A DNA stretch of 64,000 bases from Candidatus Nitrosocosmicus oleophilus (GCF_000802205.1 NZ_CP012850.1:3250587-3314586), one strand, 5' to 3'. Positions 35,239-45,550 are shown, numbered from the stretch's first letter. The notes: generated by a model from the letters alone, not told the origin. A program made the numbers and translations.

Positions 35239-36696
35239 ATGAAAAGAGACGACATTGACAACTCTCAATACGAAAGCACAGATAAGAAAAATAGTAATCC
35301 CAACGGTTTGGATTTATATAAAGATAAAATAGTTATCTTGATCACCGGTGCGAGCGGGTTTATTGGAAGTAGACTATTGAACGAATTAATTGAAAATAAA
35401 GAACATAAAAACTTTAGTTATTCTATACGAGGTTTATCTAGACATAAAATCCAATTTGACATTGAAAAATTAAGGGATTCGAAGGTTCCAGTTGAAATTA
35501 TTGAAGGTGATTTAAGTAATCATAATGATTGCATAAGGGCATTATCAGGTGTTGATATAGCCTATTACCTTGTTCATTCAATGGAAGGGTCATCTAGAAA
35601 TTGGAAAAAATTCTCAGAAAGAGAAAAAATTACTGCTGAAAATTTTAAGAACGCAGCAAATCAATGTAGTGTAAAAAGGATCATCTATCTAGGCGGATTA
35701 ATCTACGGCAAAGACGATGAATTATCTCAACATATGAAAAGTAGAAAACAAGTAGGAGACATATTAAAAAGATCAAAATCCCAGGTAACAATTTTCCGTG
35801 CAGCAGTAATTTTAGGTAGTGGCGGAGGATCATTTGAAATGTTAAGGTATTTGGTGGAAAGATTGCCGTTAATGGTATGTCCTAAATGGGTATTGACAAA
35901 GTGTCAACCAATATTCGTAGGCGATGTAATAACATATCTTTCTAAATCTACAGAGATAAAAGAAACAGAAGGAAGGACCTTCGACATAGGAGGTCCAGAC
36001 ATACTTTCCTATTTAGACATGATGAAGATCTACGCCAAAATTCTTAACAAATCTTTCAAGATACTAATAATCCCTTTTTTGACTCCAAGGTTGTCCTCAT
36101 ATTGGGTAGATTTAGTAACACCTATAAAAGCATCATTAGCTAGACCTTTAATTGACAGTCTAAAGCACGAATCAACAGTAAGAGACGATTCAATTCTCAA
36201 AATTATTCCAACTGAATTGAAATCGTTTAAGGAATCATTAGAATTCTGTATGAAGGAAGAGAAAAAATACAAGAAAAAGGGTACAAGAAATTTGAAGAAA
36301 GAAAGAACATCTCTGTCAATAAATTATAAGATTCTGCTAATTTCTTTATTATTACTACTAGTTATAGGAACTACCTACTATTTTCTGGATGATAGAAAGA
36401 CCTTCTTGGAACCATTTTGGTTATCTATAGCGATCGTTTGGTATATACTAATTTTAACAGCCATTTACTTTGTACGCTTCGGGGCCAGGCTTGGTGCCTT
36501 GATTGCTGGAATACTTGCCTGGGTAACACTATTCTTCTGGATCTTGGATAATGCATATGTTGTATTTGGATATCCAATAATAGCACAAAAACCAGGAGCA
36601 GATGAAACATGGAGAGACATGATTGGCATGATAATTGCAGCCTTTACTATTTTATCAGCACACAATATCTTTCACAAGATTAGACTACATAGCTAA
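35239..36696 (+). CDS. atypical SDR / NAD-epimerase with membrane C terminus
   Basis: The N-terminal 300 residues form an atypical short-chain dehydrogenase: ITGASGFIGSRLLNELI (about 36-52) is the NAD(P)-binding turn, and DIAYYLVHSMEGSS with FRAAVILGSGGGSFEMLRYL are typical of NAD(P)H-binding, DUF2867-type proteins. The catalytic YxxxK is not clear. The last 130 residues hold four transmembrane helices (LLISLLLLLVIGTTYYFL and others). A membrane-anchored reductase or quinone-linked protein is likely; the substrate is unknown. The next gene is a B12-binding protein in the same direction. Confidence 0.78.
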   Translation: MKRDDIDNSQYESTDKKNSNPNGLDLYKDKIVILITGASGFIGSRLLNELIENKEHKNFSYSIRGLSRHKIQFDIEKLRDSKVPVEIIEGDLSNHNDCIRALSGVDIAYYLVHSMEGSSRNWKKFSEREKITAENFKNAANQCSVKRIIYLGGLIYGKDDELSQHMKSRKQVGDILKRSKSQVTIFRAAVILGSGGGSFEMLRYLVERLPLMVCPKWVLTKCQPIFVGDVITYLSKSTEIKETEGRTFDIGGPDILSYLDMMKIYAKILNKSFKILIIPFLTPRLSSYWVDLVTPIKASLARPLIDSLKHESTVRDDSILKIIPTELKSFKESLEFCMKEEKKYKKKGTRNLKKERTSLSINYKILLISLLLLLVIGTTYYFLDDRKTFLEPFWLSIAIVWYILILTAIYFVRFGARLGALIAGILAWVTLFFWILDNAYVVFGYPIIAQKPGADETWRDMIGMIIAAFTILSAHNIFHKIRLHS

Positions 36697-36861
36697 TTTT
36701 CTTTTCCTCAAACGCCGGAGCCATACTGAGACTCAAGAATAAAAGATATCATCGTTTATCCTGAATCGTCATCTCAATAATATTCATCCTTGAGGATATG
36801 AGTTAGCACTAGCTGCACTATTTAGCACTATGTTAATATCTTTGTAACAACATTTAAGAGT

Positions 36862-37779
36862 ATGGTTTTCATACGAGTAAAAAAAGTAAAGGGTTTAGAG
36901 TATTATTACCTGGTGAAGAGCCAATGGGATTCGAAAAGAAAGATATCTATGCAACATACAATAAAATATTTGGGAAAGGCTGCTGATGTAACAATTGACA
37001 GTATTCCTCCAGAATATAAGAATGATCCCAAAATCTTATCCTTGTTAACATCAGTTTCTCAAGAACATGAAAACAAAGTGGTCGTTACAGCAGCATTGAA
37101 AAAAATGGTTTTTGATGCATTAAAGAATGGGGACATCGAAAAGATGGTAGATGTTGCAGGAAAATACAAAGAACAGACAAGCTTGGCTGAATTTTATGAT
37201 GACATTCTGAGACCAGTTCTATATGAGGTGGGATATCTCTGGCAAGAAAATAAATTAGATATTGGAATGGAGCACGTCTGCAGCAACACTGCAAACAAAA
37301 CAATACACAAGATCACTGGTTCAATCAAATCTAACGAAAGAATGGAGAATATCATAATATGTACTCCTGATGGAGAACTCCACAACATAGCCTGCAATAT
37401 TATAGAATCATTACTATTTGAAAAAGGGTTTCGAGTTATTAACGTATCACCTTCAATTCCCACTGATTCAATGATTAACTATATAGATGAAACTAAACCA
37501 GTTATGATACTCATTTCAGTAACTCTTAAAGATAACATAGGTTCGACAGTAAGACTCATAAAAAAGATCAGTACAATATTTAGTATTCCAATTTTGGTTG
37601 GAGGATTAGCCATAAATCATAGTAGTGATATTGAAAGAAAAAACATAGAAGCTACTAGTCCCTGCGTTAGAATAATTGTAAACTCTCCTTTAAGTGCAAT
37701 CGTGAAAACTGTTAAGGGCATAGCCAAGGATAACACCACAAGAAATTTCAAGAATCTTGAACCGGAGTTGATAGTTTAA
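36862..37779 (+). CDS. B12-binding protein with CarH-like photosensor motif
   Basis: The C-terminal 220 residues are a B12-binding cap helix bundle plus Rossmann domain, as in CarH/LitR and corrinoid proteins. The cap shows W127-x9-E137-H138, the 'Wx9EH' signature that holds the adenosyl group in light-sensing CarH. The Rossmann part shows GELHNIA (E172-x-H174), matching the cobalt-ligand motif, and a strand IPILVGGLAINHSSD. There is no MerR-type HTH at the N terminus. Instead residues 1-45 (IRVKKVKGLEYYYLVKSQW then KISMQHTIKYLGK) resemble the start of some IS-family transposases. Output is thus unknown; light or B12 sensing is inference. Confidence 0.8.
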   Translation: MVFIRVKKVKGLEYYYLVKSQWDSKRKISMQHTIKYLGKAADVTIDSIPPEYKNDPKILSLLTSVSQEHENKVVVTAALKKMVFDALKNGDIEKMVDVAGKYKEQTSLAEFYDDILRPVLYEVGYLWQENKLDIGMEHVCSNTANKTIHKITGSIKSNERMENIIICTPDGELHNIACNIIESLLFEKGFRVINVSPSIPTDSMINYIDETKPVMILISVTLKDNIGSTVRLIKKISTIFSIPILVGGLAINHSSDIERKNIEATSPCVRIIVNSPLSAIVKTVKGIAKDNTTRNFKNLEPELIV

Positions 37780-38023
37780 TTAAAAGGGCCTTCCTTCAGT
37801 AAGACGCTGATGGGATAATAAAATGAAAAGCAGGTCAAACGGACGAAAGATTAACTAATAAACATTTCTTATGTATAGAGGCCGATTAAATAATAATCAC
37901 CTACATAAATTATAAAAAACGTCTTTAAGTAAATACGTGGATTAGTACTACAGATATTGGCATTTCAACGTATTTTTCTTATTGCTCGTAAATAACAATT
38001 TACAAACAAAAACAAATGAAAAA
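37780..38023. other. intergenic, no gene seen
   Basis: AT-rich spacer between convergent genes. Nothing further to report. Confidence 0.4.
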
Positions 38024-38326
38024 CTAGAAATTGTCACCAAAATTTTTCATATTGGAATCTACCTGGTCTTGAGGATTTCCAGTCCCTTTCTGTTTATGTT
38101 CACTCTTATGAACCCTGGCATCCATTGCTTTTTCATGTTCTTCCCGTACATGATGTAATCTATCTTTTTCGTGAATGAATTCTTTTCCACATTTATGGCA
38201 TTTTAAGATTAACTTATGATGAACTGTTTTATAATGATTCATCAAATCTTCCTCAGAACTAAACTTTTCTCCATCAACTTCGCAAGAATATTTTTTATGA
38301 AAGAAATCCACACATCTTCTAGTCAT
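38024..38326 (-). CDS. C2H2 zinc-finger protein (two fingers)
   Basis: A 100-residue protein with an imperfect finger, CEVDGEKFSSEEDLMNHYKTVHH, and a clear one, CHKCGKEFIHEKDRLHHVREEH (about 43-64). A polar tail follows. A likely nucleic-acid-binding protein of the small archaeal C2H2 type, akin to the one at 25304. Confidence 0.75.
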   Translation of the reverse strand: MTRRCVDFFHKKYSCEVDGEKFSSEEDLMNHYKTVHHKLILKCHKCGKEFIHEKDRLHHVREEHEKAMDARVHKSEHKQKGTGNPQDQVDSNMKNFGDNF

Positions 38327-38548
38327 AAGATATTATTAAGTTCTTTTGTTATGTATTAGTAAAAACATAGTGACAATAAGAAAAAATCATCATCAATGAT
38401 ATTTCAAATTATGAGATTGAATATCTTTTATAATAATGGATTAGTCAAATCCATGAAATGAGAATAAAAAGCATTTGTATATGAAGCCAAGTATTTATCA
38501 GACTAAGAATTCATAATATTCTAAAATATTACATAAATTGATAAAGGA

Positions 38549-39349
38549 TCAGTTTATCAGGTTAGTTATCCATTCATACATAGGGATATTGGCAACAGCT
38601 ATGAATGACATCCTAGAGTTCACAGAAAGATTAGTATTTAATTCCTTTCCAGAAGTATCGAAAATTAACCCCCCCGCTTCCCTAGCTATTAGATAACATG
38701 CGGCCATATCTATTGCCCTTATCTTGTCTCGGATATCAATATATGCATCTATAGAACCACGTGCAAAATAGCATAATTCTAATGCATTTGCGCCTAGGTG
38801 TCTAACGTGACTAATTGACGATACCAATTTTGAAATGGATAAAAAATGATCTTCCGAAAGTCCAGAAATATTTAATCCAATTACCATTTCTTTTATTGAA
38901 AGTGAAGGTTCCTTCGCAGTTTGGATTTTCTTTTCATTCATGAATGAGCCTGTGGATAGGGAAGCATGGTATAAATCTCCAGATACTAGATTAAATACCA
39001 CAGCATCAGTAACGGATTTTAAATTAGTATCTGAAGAATAAGCAAGGGAACAGCAGTAAAATGGCAATCCACAGTTAGCGTTGGTTGTACCGTCAACTCC
39101 ATCCATAACAACCAATCCATTATCTTTGCCTTCTATAAAACCGCATTCCTCTCCCACAATGTTAGGATTAAAGGAATTCTTCTTTAGAATCTCAAAAACA
39201 GATTTTTCGGCAAGTAAATCAATTTTCGTGGATACATCACCGCCGGCACCGATTTCAAACTTTTCTTGTCCCTCAATGGTTCCAATCAAATCATGGGTAT
39301 TTTTATAAACATTAATAGCACATTCTTTTAATATATCTAAGATCGGCAC
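38549..39349 (-). CDS. inositol monophosphatase / FBPase family protein
   Basis: The metal-binding site of the family is seen in GEECGF and VVMDGVDGTTNANCGLPFY (about 75-93), close to the consensus DPIDGTxN but with MDGVDGTTN. The second site appears as IRAIDMAACYLIAREAGG. The 266-residue length is normal. In archaea these enzymes hydrolyse inositol-1-phosphate or fructose-1,6-bisphosphate; the choice here is not decided by sequence. Confidence 0.85.
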   Translation of the reverse strand: MPILDILKECAINVYKNTHDLIGTIEGQEKFEIGAGGDVSTKIDLLAEKSVFEILKKNSFNPNIVGEECGFIEGKDNGLVVMDGVDGTTNANCGLPFYCCSLAYSSDTNLKSVTDAVVFNLVSGDLYHASLSTGSFMNEKKIQTAKEPSLSIKEMVIGLNISGLSEDHFLSISKLVSSISHVRHLGANALELCYFARGSIDAYIDIRDKIRAIDMAACYLIAREAGGLIFDTSGKELNTNLSVNSRMSFIAVANIPMYEWITNLIN

Positions 39350-39717
39350 ATTGAATCACAATGATCTTATTTTAACAAGCAAATAAAAACTATGAAATCA
39401 GGATTCATGGTGTAGACAATAAATCTAGACGATTATATACAAAAATACTAACCTTGATCACGAATTGCAATTACATATTATTTAATCACAGGATTATGAA
39501 ATATTCTTAACATCGATAACTATATTGTACTATATATATCAAATGAGAATAGAATTGCAAATTTCATTTCCCCGAAACTATCTAGGAGTCCAAACTCTAT
39601 CAAATGATGAAACTATGAATGATTAGGCCTCATAAGTCATTAGTTTTGTCTGAAAATTATCTTAATTAGAACCTAATGACAAATAATAAAAACTCCAATC
39701 TCCTAACTACTGCATAA
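39350..39717. other. intergenic, no gene seen
   Basis: AT-rich promoter space between divergent genes. I see nothing else. Confidence 0.45.
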
Positions 39718-41316
39718 ATGCGTAGGGAGCTGAATAAATTACAGAATGATTTGACGACGACGAATGGGGAACTTCTAGGTGTGGTCATAGGCGTAACTAA
39801 ACCAGGATACATTACTTTTGAAGGTAAAGAACCTGTAGGCTTGGGAGAATACATCACAATAACTGACGGTTTTCAAAAAAGGATTCTGGGTGTAGTGGAA
39901 TCATGTTCTATTAAGAGTGATGCACTAGATGAGATTTCCAACTTTGAAGAAGCTCTAGAGAGTAAGGTAGTAGCTGAAATAAACAAAAGAGATAAGAGCT
40001 TTAAGGTTAACGTAAAAATTCTCGGTATGCTTGACATGTTAAAAAAATCAAAAGCCATCTTACCTGAAATACCCCCACTACCAGGAACCGAGGTATATAG
40101 AGCGAAAAAAGATGATCTAAAAGACATTTTTGATTCTGAAGAAGAATCATGGCTAAAGATAGGTACGCTCTTGAGAAATGCAAATGTGAATGTTAGAGTC
40201 AACATCAATAGACTTACAACTAGACACCTAGGGATTTTGGCAATGACAGGTATGGGGAAAAGTAATTTAGTCAGTGTAATTGCAAAATCGATAGCAAAAA
40301 TTCCGGGCACTATGGTGATCTTTGACTATCACGACGAATATCGTTTTCTACAGGGAGAGAACATAAATTTTGTCCAAGCTCAGATAAACCCAAGATTATT
40401 AACATCCGATAAGTTTGGAGAAGTCATAGAGATAAGAGAAAATGCAGACATTCAAAACACAATATTACTAAAGGCGTATGATAACGATGACCTGAAAAAG
40501 AAAATAGGGGATGACTTTTGGGAGGAATTAGAGAAAAATGTAAAAGACATAGGTCTTAGGGAGAAGAGATTTGCAAGTTCTGCAGACAGAGTATTAGACA
40601 AGATCAAGGAAGCTAGGAGAAGATTTGATAGCATTTTGATTCCAAATGCATCAGATCCTGTTTCTCAAATCAGAGAAGGTTGTATAAATATAATAAATCT
40701 GATAGAATTTACTGAGAAACAAGCTAATGTAGCGATAGCGTTTTACCTCGAATCAATACTGTATCAAAGAAAGCTCTCAAAGAGCCAGAGCTTTAAATCA
40801 AGTTATCAAAGCACTGACCAAATATTATTTCATAGTCCAGTTATTGTGGTAATTGAAGAAGCCCATGTATTCATGCCAAAAAATGAGAATACTGATACAA
40901 AGTATATTGCTTCAAAGGTTGCAAGAGAAGGAAGAAAATTTGGGGTAGGGCTAATAATAGTGTCTCAACGACCACGTACTTTGGATCCAAATGTATTAAG
41001 TCAAATGGGCTCCCTAGCAATAATGAAGTTGGTTCAACAAGAAGACCAATCACAAATTGAATCATCTAGTGAATCAATAAACGGTAAGATTATTGAGCAA
41101 TTACCATCTCTTAACCCCGGAGAAGCGTTGTTAGTAGGTCAGTGGGTAAATTTACCTTCGTTTGTAAGAATTGATGAAATAGTAGAGAGAACAATGGGAA
41201 AGGATCCAGAGCCAGTAAACGAGTGGAAAAACATCAAAGAGAAAAAAGAGATGTCAATCGAGGATAGTCGGATGTATATCAGAGAGGATTACATAGAAGA
41301 GGAATACATAGAATAA
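39718..41316 (+). CDS. herA: HerA DNA translocase
   Basis: HerA is a hexameric ATPase that works with NurA, Mre11 and Rad50 in end resection. The 532-residue chain has the HAS barrel at the N terminus, Walker A AMTGMGKSNL (about 175-184), Walker B VIVVIEEAHVFMP, and the sensor region GLIIVSQRPRTLDPNVLSQM. The C-terminal arm ends acidic. NurA is not beside it. rad50 and mre11 lie 0.8 kb downstream on the opposite strand rather than in one operon. Confidence 0.94.
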   Translation: MRRELNKLQNDLTTTNGELLGVVIGVTKPGYITFEGKEPVGLGEYITITDGFQKRILGVVESCSIKSDALDEISNFEEALESKVVAEINKRDKSFKVNVKILGMLDMLKKSKAILPEIPPLPGTEVYRAKKDDLKDIFDSEEESWLKIGTLLRNANVNVRVNINRLTTRHLGILAMTGMGKSNLVSVIAKSIAKIPGTMVIFDYHDEYRFLQGENINFVQAQINPRLLTSDKFGEVIEIRENADIQNTILLKAYDNDDLKKKIGDDFWEELEKNVKDIGLREKRFASSADRVLDKIKEARRRFDSILIPNASDPVSQIREGCINIINLIEFTEKQANVAIAFYLESILYQRKLSKSQSFKSSYQSTDQILFHSPVIVVIEEAHVFMPKNENTDTKYIASKVAREGRKFGVGLIIVSQRPRTLDPNVLSQMGSLAIMKLVQQEDQSQIESSSESINGKIIEQLPSLNPGEALLVGQWVNLPSFVRIDEIVERTMGKDPEPVNEWKNIKEKKEMSIEDSRMYIREDYIEEEYIE

Positions 41317-41371
41317 GATGATAAAGAGTTAAATACATAAATTTGTCAGATTCTATCCCCTATCTATAATA

Positions 41372-41665
41372 ATGAACATCGCCATGATTACCAAAACTAG
41401 GGAAAGGATAAATCTAAAGCTGTATGATGAAGATCTAAAAAATTTGACTAGCGAGATTTTTGAGGATATATATACATTGAATTTCTTCTTACAAACTATC
41501 CCAAAAACTTTTGGTCCAGACAAGACGCTCTTGATTTTTAACGATTTGGAAATAACAAATAGCGTTTTAGACCTGCCTGATAAAGATGCAAATCTAGAAG
41601 GTTATAACCACAATGTAAAACTTTTACTGGCCAAAGATGAAAATTCTTATTTCATACAAGAATAG
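41372..41665 (+). CDS. hypothetical protein (97 aa) downstream of herA
   Basis: A small acidic soluble protein beginning MNIAMITKTRERINLKLY. It is probably in the herA transcript (55-base gap). The family is unknown; it is too small to be NurA. Confidence 0.55.
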   Translation: MNIAMITKTRERINLKLYDEDLKNLTSEIFEDIYTLNFFLQTIPKTFGPDKTLLIFNDLEITNSVLDLPDKDANLEGYNHNVKLLLAKDENSYFIQE

Positions 41666-41726
41666 ATAACCTTTTTACTCGGCAAAGGATCATAAAGAAA
41701 GAAAAAATGCTTATTTCATTTATTTC

Positions 41727-41978
41727 CTATGTTTCAGGATTATTATACTTGAAACATTTTCTGGCTATTGAAACCTTGCTTATAGAGTGACATATAGGAC
41801 ATTCAGCCCAGTTTTTTCCCCCAGAGTATCTCCAATAATAATTACATTTTTGGTACATACATTGAATCCAAAATGTTTTTTTTGGACCCTTCAACCAGTT
41901 TTCTTGCAATGGCTTGCGAGTTCTTCGTGCCTCTCTTGGCAAACGAGATAATTTCATGGTGTTTACGACAACTACCAT
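41727..41978 (-). CDS. zinc-ribbon protein (83 aa)
   Basis: The C-terminal half carries two cysteine pairs, CMYQKC and CPIC (about residues 40-62), in a ribbon whose Trp/Tyr-rich loop (NYYWRYSGGKNW) is distinctive. The first seven residues may not be translated; MKLSRLPREARRTRKPL is the alternative start. It is encoded between the stops of the herA-side gene and rad50, on the rad50 strand. Confidence 0.55.
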   Translation of the reverse strand: MVVVVNTMKLSRLPREARRTRKPLQENWLKGPKKTFWIQCMYQKCNYYWRYSGGKNWAECPICHSISKVSIARKCFKYNNPET

Positions 41979-42082
41979 ATTTGCTCATGATCTATTAATC
42001 TTTTCTATGCATGTAATCTTACTGTTTTGATATTACGAAAACGAATGCTAATGAGGTATATGCATACACGCTACCGAATTTT

Positions 42083-44236
42083 TTAGACAATACTTACATT
42101 GGAACCCTTCTCAGTCATCTTGAATTTATACACTTGTTCAACCTCAGAATTTTCAAATATCTCTTCATCATGAGTAATAATTATCATTTGGGACAACGGA
42201 CTCATTCCTTTACTAAAGACATCTGAAATAATTTTTACAAATGATCGACGCCTCTCCTCATCCAAATTTGTCGTAGGTTCATCTAAAACTATGAAATCAA
42301 TTTTTGATGATCCCATCAAGAATGCAATCCCCATCCTAATAGCCAATGATACAGCGACTTTTTCGCCTCCACTCAATGATACAGTATCAATTTCTCCTCG
42401 CTTTCCATAACAAAGTACCTTTATTTCTCGCGGTTTTTCAATCAATGTAATTTTTGACAGTCCAACGTTGAAAATGTTAATGTATTCAGAGGCCTTGGTA
42501 GAAATCAAGTTTAGTGCCCGTGTCCTTAAACTTGAACTTACGATACCATCTCTGTTAAAGACTATGGAGCGAATATTTTCAAGATCAGAAATAAATTTTG
42601 CAGCCGATGATAACTCTGTTATCAATGTTTGAAATTCCGAATTTTCTCTCTGAACGTCTACAATTGTTTTTTCCAATATCGCTTTTTGACTATGTATATT
42701 AACGATTTCTGTTGAAAGCTTGTTTTTGGTTAATTTTTTTTGCTGATAAGAATTTAAATCAACCTCTATTACATCTTTCCTCATGTTTTGAATAATATCT
42801 ATCAGATTTGCAGAATATTCATCTAATTTGTAAGTAGATAGATCGATATTTTTTAATGTATCCAATTGTAGTTTGGATAGGCTATGGTGATCTTTCCTTA
42901 GATCCTCTAGTTTATACTCTAAGGTATCGATACTGTCATTAATATCAAAATCATAATTTAATAGAGTACGCTCTGCAGATATTATATTTTTCTCCTTTCT
43001 TTTGAATTCCATTTCCTCTTTGTTGAGTTTAGAAATTTCAGAGAGTAGAAGCTGCTTCTCTTTGATCTTTTCGTTGAGTTCAAGATTGATATGAGAAATA
43101 TCAAACATTTGGTTAAGGGAAATGATTTTAGAGTTACAAACAGGACATTTGCCATCTTTAATTTGGATTTTTTGAGCGCATTCGGTAAATCCTTTTAACT
43201 TTCCTATCTCCCCCTCTACTTTGATAACCTTACTGTTCAATTCATCTAATTCGGAACTAACCATCTGAATAGTGATAAAGACTTCATCTTTGTCCGTCAA
43301 AAAACCGACGGCATTTTTTATATCCACAATCATTCTTTGTGATTTATCAATTTCTGTTTTCAAAGTATTCGATCGTTCTCTAAAATATCTTAGTAAAGTA
43401 TGTTCTAGCGATTTGATCTCAGAAAGTTTAGCTATTTTTGGCTCAAGAATTTCGATTTGTTTTTCCAATTCATTCAATGTTTCTGTTTTTTGAGATAATT
43501 GTACGAGGACAGTGTTTAATGATTGTTTTGATTGGAAAAATCTAGATTCATTATCTTTGGTTTTCTTAATGAGGATGTTTATTTGATTATCGTCATAACC
43601 TTGGGTTTTTTCTCGTAGTATTTTTCTAAAATCTTCTATAACATTATGCATGTTACTAAAAGATTTATCTAATCTATCTAATCCGATCATATTATTTAGT
43701 AATTCTTTAAATTCCTTAGGCTGTGAATCTATTATCTTACTAATTTCACCTTGTTGAATAATACCTGCAATTTGCAATTTAGTATAGTTAATCCCCATGA
43801 TAGACTCCGTTTCATGGATTACTGATTCACCAAGTTGTTTTCGTTCTCCAGAAATGATTGATCTGTAATGGGATTTGTCATTTTGATCCATATTCAAATT
43901 ATTGATGCTACTTTTAACCTTCTGTTCTAATCTAACTGAAGTCAGTCTGCCTTGGCTATCTATTTGTCTTTTGATCCTATAATTTGTAGAACCTATGGAA
44001 AATTCTAAAATTACAAAAGATCCCGTTTCATTATTAACATATCCACCCATTCCTCTTGTTAGCAAATTCTTGTGAGATTTGCGAGTGTGTTCATCGAATA
44101 GTGCAAATGTTATAGAATCAATAATACTGGATTTACCGGAACCGTTGTGCCCTACGAAAACTGTGATTCCAGGATGGAATTCAAGAGAAGTATCAGTGTG
44201 AGATAAAAAGTTATTTAAAACTATCCTTTTTATCAA
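42083..44236 (-). CDS. rad50: Rad50 ATPase
   Basis: SMC-like partner of Mre11. Walker A is GHNGSGKSSIID (29-40), the CxxC zinc hook CPVC sits near residue 362, the ABC signature LSGGEKVAVSLA near 617, followed by Walker B FIVLDEPTTNLD. At 717 residues the coiled coil is shorter than in many archaea (about 880). The start is 2 bases after the mre11 stop, so the two are translated together. Confidence 0.95.
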   Translation of the reverse strand: MIKRIVLNNFLSHTDTSLEFHPGITVFVGHNGSGKSSIIDSITFALFDEHTRKSHKNLLTRGMGGYVNNETGSFVILEFSIGSTNYRIKRQIDSQGRLTSVRLEQKVKSSINNLNMDQNDKSHYRSIISGERKQLGESVIHETESIMGINYTKLQIAGIIQQGEISKIIDSQPKEFKELLNNMIGLDRLDKSFSNMHNVIEDFRKILREKTQGYDDNQINILIKKTKDNESRFFQSKQSLNTVLVQLSQKTETLNELEKQIEILEPKIAKLSEIKSLEHTLLRYFRERSNTLKTEIDKSQRMIVDIKNAVGFLTDKDEVFITIQMVSSELDELNSKVIKVEGEIGKLKGFTECAQKIQIKDGKCPVCNSKIISLNQMFDISHINLELNEKIKEKQLLLSEISKLNKEEMEFKRKEKNIISAERTLLNYDFDINDSIDTLEYKLEDLRKDHHSLSKLQLDTLKNIDLSTYKLDEYSANLIDIIQNMRKDVIEVDLNSYQQKKLTKNKLSTEIVNIHSQKAILEKTIVDVQRENSEFQTLITELSSAAKFISDLENIRSIVFNRDGIVSSSLRTRALNLISTKASEYINIFNVGLSKITLIEKPREIKVLCYGKRGEIDTVSLSGGEKVAVSLAIRMGIAFLMGSSKIDFIVLDEPTTNLDEERRRSFVKIISDVFSKGMSPLSQMIIITHDEEIFENSEVEQVYKFKMTEKGSNVSIV

Positions 44237-44238
44237 TT

Positions 44239-45492
44239 CTAGTTGCCTTTCCCAGCTATTTTTGATTCGTCCAAATTCTGATAAATAGATTTATTATTTT
44301 CAAAAAACTTCCAAACATAATTGGCAACTTGATTGTTCTTATCTTTATCAATATTCTTATTGTCGTGGGTGTCATCTTGATTATGAAACATACTGATTAG
44401 ATCCAATGATAGATGAGTCAAAGGTTCAGAATGAAGAGATTTTAGAATTAGTGAAGACATCTCTTTATCCATGTCAAAATCTCCCGTATTATCGTAAGAA
44501 AATCCAGTATCGGGATCTTTGTCTAAAATGCTCCAATTATAGTATAAAAATGGAGCTTCTAATTGCAATAATTGTCTAGATAATATTTTGGGATCTATAT
44601 CTGCTCCGCTTATTTTTAGATCAATAACAGGTTTTTTTGAATATCGAGTAGATTCTTGTACGATATTACGCAGCTTATCATCTAATTCGGGATATTCTAT
44701 TTGGCATTCAAACTGATGTCGCCTCTTTTCTAGCTTTATCCAATGAGTATTGACGTTTGTAGAGACTTCTGAAAGGTCTACAAGTAAAAATCCCTTCTCC
44801 ACATCTGAGATGGCTTCGTTATGTCCTAGATCAATCGAACCAGGATAAGCCACCAAACCATCGTTTAGAGAAGTAAATCTCTTTTCTATGTGGTCGTGAT
44901 AATGACCCATAGCATAATAATCAAATCCGATTGGCAAATCATTAGAAAAAATTTCGCCTGCAAATTTGTTAAAATCATATAGGCCCTGATGAAGAACAAG
45001 TATCTTTTTTAACCGATGATTTTGAACTTTAGGTTTTTGGATGTCATTTTTCAAGATAGACTCTAATTTTCTAAATGGCCTGATCAATCCGTTATCAATA
45101 TTTGAACGACGTTCCTTATTGAATCCATAGATTAGTAGATTGTCAATTTGAACCGGTGAATCGGGTCGGAGTCTTCTTGCTAATCCCAAATTATGAAATA
45201 GGTAAGGTAGAGGTACATCATTGGATCTACTTATATCGTGCTCACCTAATACAAAAAATACGGGTATGGATTTTTCTTTAAGTTTTTTTAATTCTTGGGC
45301 AAGCCTAATTATGGCCGCACCATTTGGCTTTGGATTGTGAAATATATCACCGGCCAAAATGATAGCTTTTACGTGCTCACTGATGGATTTTTCAATAGCC
45401 TCTCCAAATACTTCGTATAGATCTTCTTCTCGCTCTTGGAGATTGAATTGAGCATAACCCAAATGAATATCTGAAATATGAGATATAAGCAA
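44239..45492 (-). CDS. mre11: Mre11 nuclease
   Basis: The nuclease of the Mre11-Rad50 complex. Metal-binding motifs are DIHLGY (7-12), GDIFHNPKP (47-55), GEHDISR (where GNHD is usual; about 81-87) and AMGHYHDH (about 193-200). The 417-residue length is usual. It lies directly upstream of rad50. The Asn to Glu change in the third motif could affect nuclease activity, since that Asn contacts the substrate phosphate in the family. Confidence 0.93.
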   Translation of the reverse strand: MLISHISDIHLGYAQFNLQEREEDLYEVFGEAIEKSISEHVKAIILAGDIFHNPKPNGAAIIRLAQELKKLKEKSIPVFFVLGEHDISRSNDVPLPYLFHNLGLARRLRPDSPVQIDNLLIYGFNKERRSNIDNGLIRPFRKLESILKNDIQKPKVQNHRLKKILVLHQGLYDFNKFAGEIFSNDLPIGFDYYAMGHYHDHIEKRFTSLNDGLVAYPGSIDLGHNEAISDVEKGFLLVDLSEVSTNVNTHWIKLEKRRHQFECQIEYPELDDKLRNIVQESTRYSKKPVIDLKISGADIDPKILSRQLLQLEAPFLYYNWSILDKDPDTGFSYDNTGDFDMDKEMSSLILKSLHSEPLTHLSLDLISMFHNQDDTHDNKNIDKDKNNQVANYVWKFFENNKSIYQNLDESKIAGKGN

Positions 45493-45550
45493 CTATGGTT
45501 CAAAAGATCAATGCCATATTTTATTTATTAATTGAAATCTGCATTCGAAC

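Noticed and set aside
36862-37000. Transposase
   Set aside because: Only the first ~45 residues resemble one; the rest is a B12-binding protein and no terminal repeats flank it.
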